From: Desulfomonile tiedjei
GTDB taxonomy: Bacteria; Desulfobacterota; Desulfomonilia; Desulfomonilales; Desulfomonilaceae
Length of the DNA stretch: 64,000 nt
Direction of reading: 5' to 3'
NCBI GenBank assembly: GCA_016218715.1
Contig: JACRDG010000099.1
Coordinates: 1 to 64,000 of the forward strand
A model generated the notes under the pieces. It was not told where the DNA came from. It ran no database searches and saw only the letters and a list, made by a program, of their open reading frames with translations. The first letter of the stretch is position 1. The number at the start of each line of letters is the position of its first letter. Position numbers and translations under genes: made by a program. Positions 60,704-64,000 of this stretch are shown here, in pieces.

Positions 60704-61735
60704 ATGTACTCAAGAACAACCTTTATGGTAGTGGTATGCCTAGTTTTTCTTGGAGTCGTGTTTCTAACGAATGCACCGGCCTGGGAAATCAGACAGGCTG
60801 CCTTTGTCGATCCACAACAACAGCAACAACAACCTGCGCCCCCCGCTGCACCTCAGACGAAACCTGTCACAAAGGTGAAGCAGAAAACAATCGTCAAGTG
60901 TCGTCCCCTTGCAGGCTTCGCAGGGGCTTACGATCCAGCCCTGAGGTACGTTGGAGTCTATGACTGCCTGCTTCCTGTGGAGCGACCACAGGGTGGTTGG
61001 GAATTCAGCGCGGAGTTACTTTTCGCCCGCACCAAGGGCACGGTCCGCAACACGCAGGGAGCGACCTACTATGGTACCACCGGCTTGGCCGACGTCGACC
61101 TGAATTCGGACATGGGAGTCCCGGACCACAATCTGGTTCCAACCTTCATGGCTCGCTATCGGTTCAGGCCCAGCTGGTCCCTGAGGTACTCCATCATGCC
61201 GATGGTCACCGAGGAAACCTCTGCGCTCCAAAACAGCTTCACTTTCGGAACTCAGATTGGCATGGGCTACGGCCAGCAGACGAAGGTCAAATGGGAGCGT
61301 CAGTACCACCGACTCGGGCTCGTCTACGACACGATACGAACCCCCCGCGCCCGCTTGAGCGTCTTCGGTGACTACGTGAGGCTGAACGAGAGGGTCGCAC
61401 TTGCCGGCGGATACGGAGGATACGGCAACTCGGGTGCGCTGGACAACGATCTGAATATGGCCATGGCCGGGGTCGAGTTCGAGCGGTGCCTCAAGACGAC
61501 CCGCACCTATAACACGCTCTCTCTTGAGTGCAAAGCCGGCGTAGCCTTCGGCGACCTGGCTGTCGGCTCAGATCTGAGCACCGGCCTCAAGTACAGTCTG
61601 CCGCTGGGTGATGGCCGCTGGGGCTTTGTCAAGGGTGGCTATCGATACGTGAACTACAACAAGAAGTACAGCGAAGCGAAACTGATGAACACTACCCTGG
61701 AAGGCGGCTTCGTCCAGATGGGCTTCGTCTTCTGA
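60704..61735 (+). CDS. Exported beta-barrel-like protein, paralogue of 34894
   Basis: The ATG follows GGAGGGAGGGT, identical to the leader before the gene at 34894. The 343-residue product has a signal peptide (FMVVVCLVFLGVVFLTNAPAW), a Gln-rich linker (QQQQQQPAPPAAP), and from about residue 95 beta-strand-like sequence ending LEGGFVQMGFVF with a terminal Phe. Shared blocks with 34894 include DMGVPDHNLVPTFMARYRF versus DLGLSKQQYIPEFEGRFQL, and the closing strand. Outer-membrane location is inferred from the terminal Phe. Function unknown. Confidence 0.78.
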   Translation: MYSRTTFMVVVCLVFLGVVFLTNAPAWEIRQAAFVDPQQQQQQPAPPAAPQTKPVTKVKQKTIVKCRPLAGFAGAYDPALRYVGVYDCLLPVERPQGGWEFSAELLFARTKGTVRNTQGATYYGTTGLADVDLNSDMGVPDHNLVPTFMARYRFRPSWSLRYSIMPMVTEETSALQNSFTFGTQIGMGYGQQTKVKWERQYHRLGLVYDTIRTPRARLSVFGDYVRLNERVALAGGYGGYGNSGALDNDLNMAMAGVEFERCLKTTRTYNTLSLECKAGVAFGDLAVGSDLSTGLKYSLPLGDGRWGFVKGGYRYVNYNKKYSEAKLMNTTLEGGFVQMGFVF

Positions 61736-61745
61736 TCCAATCTCG

Positions 61746-61770
61746 GCCGGGGTCGGTCTGCGGCCCCGGC
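61746..61770 (+). terminator. Hairpin after the 343-aa barrel-like gene
   Basis: GCCGGGG and CCCCGGC pair around an 11-nt loop ten bases after the stop. No clear T-run, so a weak terminator candidate. Confidence 0.4.
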
Positions 61771-62010
61771 GATCTCTCGCACGTCCCACTTCACCACTTG
61801 AAACAATCAGTTTGAGCCCGATCGTTCTTCGGCTGTTTCCTCCCAGCTCAATAGCAGCCCTCCGGTCGGGCTCTCTTTTTTCCTTCGGCAGAAGAGGGAC
61901 GCATCCAATCTTGACCAGCCTTCGCTGACAGTCTTGATATTCTCGCTTGGAGATGCCAGATTATGTAAAGATGGTGCGAAGATATTTCCCTCCGAGGAAG
62001 CCGGAATAGT

Positions 62011-62799
62011 ATGACCCTGCATGCGCGCGTGTTGCAGTGCATTCTTGAAGAGCCCGGTACGTCGAAGCAACGGCTCTGTCGGCGGTTTGACTTAAACCGC
62101 TATCGCCTGAGGCGCGTATTCCAGAAGATAGACGAAGGGCTCTCCGGTCGCAGCCTGGTTCAGGACGACCTGAACGGGGTCTGGATCGTCGCGATGGACC
62201 CTGAGAAGTGCGCCGGCACCATCTGGCTGGGAGGCGACGAGGGGGGGTATGTCCAGTGTTCCGGGCCGCGAGAATTCGCAGATGGGCGATGCTATGATCA
62301 CTCCGGATGGGAAAATCCCGAAATGATCGCGTTCGAGCGCCGGTTGAGGTGGGTAGCGGGTCCCTGTGAGGCTTCTGCACGCGTCCTGGCTCAATTGACC
62401 ATGACGGTGCTGGAAGATCTGGCCGAGACCCTCTCCGCTGTGAACCCGGTGACTTTCAGGCAACTCCAGGAGAAGAAGCGGCTGGCCGGGATGCTTCGTA
62501 GTGCTATGGCGTTTGTTCGGTGGAAGCAGCGGGCGAGACCGAGCGCTTCGGGGTCTTGGATACCTCCGGAGTTTGCGGAGCGGCTTCGGCGTTCTTCAGG
62601 CAATACCTTCGAATTCGCAGTGAAACAACATTTCTTGGTCCTGGAGGTCACCTCCGACGCGGGCAGGGATGAGGTCGTCAAGGCCTGGCGCAAGCTGGCG
62701 CGGCGCTATCACCCGGATGCCGAGGGCGGAGACGAGGAGAGGATGAAACTCATCAATCTAGCCAAGGACAGAATATTCCTTATAAGAGGGTGGGATTAG
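62011..62799 (+). CDS. J-domain protein with N-terminal helix-turn-helix-like region
   Basis: The 262-residue protein ends in a J domain with YHPDAEGG (HPD catalytic loop, about residue 232) preceded by EVVKAWRKLARR. J domains stimulate Hsp70 ATPase. The N-terminal 60 residues (LQCILEEPGTSKQRLCRRFDLNRYRLRRVFQKI) resemble a winged-helix or helix-turn-helix fold. The middle (about 70-200) has no recognised domain. It is not a classical DnaJ: no Gly/Phe region or zinc fingers. The ATG lies after ggaatagt with no strong ribosome site. The 196-bp repeat copy B begins at the next base after its stop. Confidence 0.75.
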   Translation: MTLHARVLQCILEEPGTSKQRLCRRFDLNRYRLRRVFQKIDEGLSGRSLVQDDLNGVWIVAMDPEKCAGTIWLGGDEGGYVQCSGPREFADGRCYDHSGWENPEMIAFERRLRWVAGPCEASARVLAQLTMTVLEDLAETLSAVNPVTFRQLQEKKRLAGMLRSAMAFVRWKQRARPSASGSWIPPEFAERLRRSSGNTFEFAVKQHFLVLEVTSDAGRDEVVKAWRKLARRYHPDAEGGDEERMKLINLAKDRIFLIRGWD

Positions 62800-62995
62800 G
62801 AGGCTGTTGCGTGACGCAATGCTTTCCAGGAGCGGCAGTACGATAGTGTCGTATGCGGCAGAGCGTCTTCAATTCCGCCACCTGAAAAGTGTAGTATGTC
62901 AGTCTTATAGGAGCCGCCCGACCCAGGCCGGCGCGGCGCGGTTATGCTCTGGAGTGCCGTCATCTCTCCGGGGCATGGGCTTAGGCGAGGCTCCC
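62800..62995. repeat. 196-bp dispersed repeat, copy B
   Basis: Same length as 44896-45091 and alignable along its whole length. Shared blocks: GAGGCTGTTGCGT.ACGCAATGCTTTCC, ACGAT.GTGTCG, CACCTGAAAAG, ATAGGAGC, GTGCC.TCAT.TCTCCG, and GGCTCC at the right end. It begins directly after the J-domain gene's stop codon. Confidence 0.8.
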
Positions 62996-63025
62996 AGGCC
63001 CTGTCGCTTCAGCCGAGGAGCGGGG

Positions 63026-63072
63026 CAAAATAAAAAGGACGACTGCCCGTGCGTACACGAGCCGAGTCGTCC
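63026..63072 (-). terminator. Intrinsic terminator of the Cys/Pro-rich gene
   Basis: On the minus strand GGACGACT and AGTCGTCC pair, with CGTG/CACG nested inside, then a TTTTTATTTTG tract. It lies 40 bases past the stop at 63112. Confidence 0.85.
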
Positions 63073-63111
63073 CTTGGATTCGCGTGAACCGTTCGCGACC
63101 TGGCCTGCAGC

Positions 63112-63711
63112 TTACCAGTAATTTCCGAAAATACCTTCGCTCTGGTCGGCAAACAGTTTGGTCTTCACCGAACTCTTCTTGGCCATCGGTTTGAAGTGGC
63201 GTGGAGCGCCTTTCCCCATGCCCATGCTCGTAGGCGGCGGCATGGCTCCCATCCCGTAGCCCACTGGGGCGCCGTATCCCGGTCCGCACATAGGCGGCGG
63301 GCAGACTGGGGGAGCACACGGAGCCGGTCCGCACATAGGCGGCGGGCACGCGGGCGGCCGACATGCTTTGGGCCGACAGATCTCCGTTACAACGCAATCG
63401 ACCAGCCTAAAGGGGAGCGCAACTGCACCGGCAACCAGCCTGACAGTCCCAGTGAGAATCATCTTCAAGGGATTCATCTCACACGTTCGAGGCGGCGGGC
63501 ACGGTGGCGGGCAAGCCGCAGGTCCGCACATGGGGGGCGGACACGGGGCTGGTCCACACATGGGTGGCGGGCACATGCTCGGTCCGCACATGGGCGGCGG
63601 ACAAACAGGGCGGCACGGCCCCCCCGCGAGGACTTGCGTTACTCCGAGAGCCAGCAGCAGCCCGATCGCAACGAGTGTGCGAACGAAGAACCTCCTCAAT
63701 ACTCGATTCAT
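63112..63711 (-). CDS. Exported Cys/Pro-rich repeat protein (CPPPMCGP)
   Basis: The 199-residue product has a signal peptide (LVAIGLLLALGVTQVLA) and two blocks of CPPPMCGP-type repeats (about residues 33-75 and 115-150). A hydrophobic helix-like stretch (MILTGTVRLVAGAVALPFRLVD) lies between them. The tail is Gly/Met/Pro-rich then basic. Around twenty cysteines suggest metal binding or a heavily cross-linked envelope protein. The ATG at 63711 follows AAGGGG. No family recognised; it resembles the 15330 protein only in general design. Confidence 0.75.
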   Translation of the reverse strand: MNRVLRRFFVRTLVAIGLLLALGVTQVLAGGPCRPVCPPPMCGPSMCPPPMCGPAPCPPPMCGPAACPPPCPPPRTCEMNPLKMILTGTVRLVAGAVALPFRLVDCVVTEICRPKACRPPACPPPMCGPAPCAPPVCPPPMCGPGYGAPVGYGMGAMPPPTSMGMGKGAPRHFKPMAKKSSVKTKLFADQSEGIFGNYW

Positions 63712-63880
63712 GAGAATACCCCTTCAGCCGGAAAAACTTCCGCAATTACAAGGTTTCTTTGCTTTCACCTGATTGTACTTTCGCCGTATGGCGCGGAGCA
63801 TAGCAAAGTGGCCCTGACGATGTCAACCAAATAGCGCTCTCCAGCGTAAGATCAGTGGGTTGAGTGAAGGATTGAACGCT

Positions 63881-64000
63881 TCACGGGTTATCTTCGTCCC
63901 AAATCACGTCGACGTCTCTCGAATCACTCGGCTTCTCTGCCTCGGATTCATCCTCCGGACGCCGCGGAAATCCGATCCTTCCGCACCCGAAATCAGGCGA
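63881..64000 (-). CDS. 3' end of an unidentified gene (partial, runs off window)
   Basis: A minus-strand frame enters from the right edge and stops with TGA at 63881-63883, giving 39 C-terminal residues. They begin SPDFGCGRIGF and end DVDVIWDEDNP, with an acidic linker in between. It reads as a genuine acidic tail, but the bulk of the gene lies beyond the window. Confidence 0.5.
   Translation of the reverse strand, partial: SPDFGCGRIGFPRRPEDESEAEKPSDSRDVDVIWDEDNP

Overview
The window looks like chromosomal sequence from an anaerobic deltaproteobacterium (Desulfobacterota). A relative of Desulfomonile or another sulfate reducer is my best guess; this is inferred from gene content, not from a marker-gene comparison. 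The pointers are a Tat-exported periplasmic [NiFe]-hydrogenase, an AhbB-type siroheme decarboxylase beside hemL, indolepyruvate:ferredoxin oxidoreductase, rubrerythrin, a CoA-disulfide-reductase-like flavoprotein, two MoeA proteins and a probable selenoprotein. DNA is GC-rich, with AT-rich islands upstream of exported-protein genes. I saw no rRNA, tRNA, CRISPR array, prophage or insertion sequence.

Layout. 0.4-5.8 kb: a small hypothetical gene, hflKC, a B12-binding-type radical SAM gene and a convergent membrane protein. 6.3-10.1 kb: an outer-membrane-type protein, a nucleoside phosphorylase-like gene, and ahbB-hemL (tetrapyrrole synthesis). 10.4-13.1 kb: hydrogenase small and large subunits closed by a strong terminator. 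13.2-17.2 kb: a flippase-like protein, small exported and zinc-ribbon proteins, an L,D-transpeptidase. 17.2-23.2 kb: DNA repair (ruvB-mutL on the minus strand; yebC-ruvC-ruvA on the plus strand). 23.3-27.5 kb: a flavoprotein, the N-degron leucyltransferase Bpt, and a ClpX-like unfoldase with a duplicated C-terminal domain. 27.8-34.4 kb, minus strand: a Gln-rich repeat protein, iorAB, a membrane protein, a cysteine-cluster protein and gmhB. 34.9-38.1 kb: a beta-barrel-like protein, rplM-rpsI and a sirtuin. 38.3-47.1 kb, minus strand: a small exported protein, a giant exported TPR-CHAT protein, lgt, a trmJ-like gene, rubrerythrin and a 52-residue putative selenoprotein read through UGA. 47.4-54.4 kb: an O-methyltransferase, a di-haem cytochrome and an envelope cluster (kinase, GT2, waaF, trm112). 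54.5-60.2 kb: moeA and a moeA-PBP fusion, then an MFS transporter and a second heptosyltransferase-like gene. 60.7-64 kb: another beta-barrel-like paralogue, a J-domain protein, a Cys/Pro repeat protein and the 3' end of an unidentified gene.

Themes. Envelope construction recurs (gmhB, two GT9 proteins, GT2, LPS-type kinase, lgt, L,D-transpeptidase, several unrecognised exported proteins). Protein quality control recurs too (HflKC, Bpt, ClpX-like ATPase, J-domain protein, CHAT protease-like protein). Between genes lie three kinds of repeat: a hairpin family with a TGGGGAGAACC core at gene 3' ends (three copies), a GTCATTCCGGCG-type palindrome (two full copies and a half), and a 196-bp dispersed element (two diverged copies of equal length).

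The most notable items are the UGA-containing small membrane protein, the ClpX-like ATPase beside Bpt, the exported TPR-CHAT protein and the 196-bp repeat.
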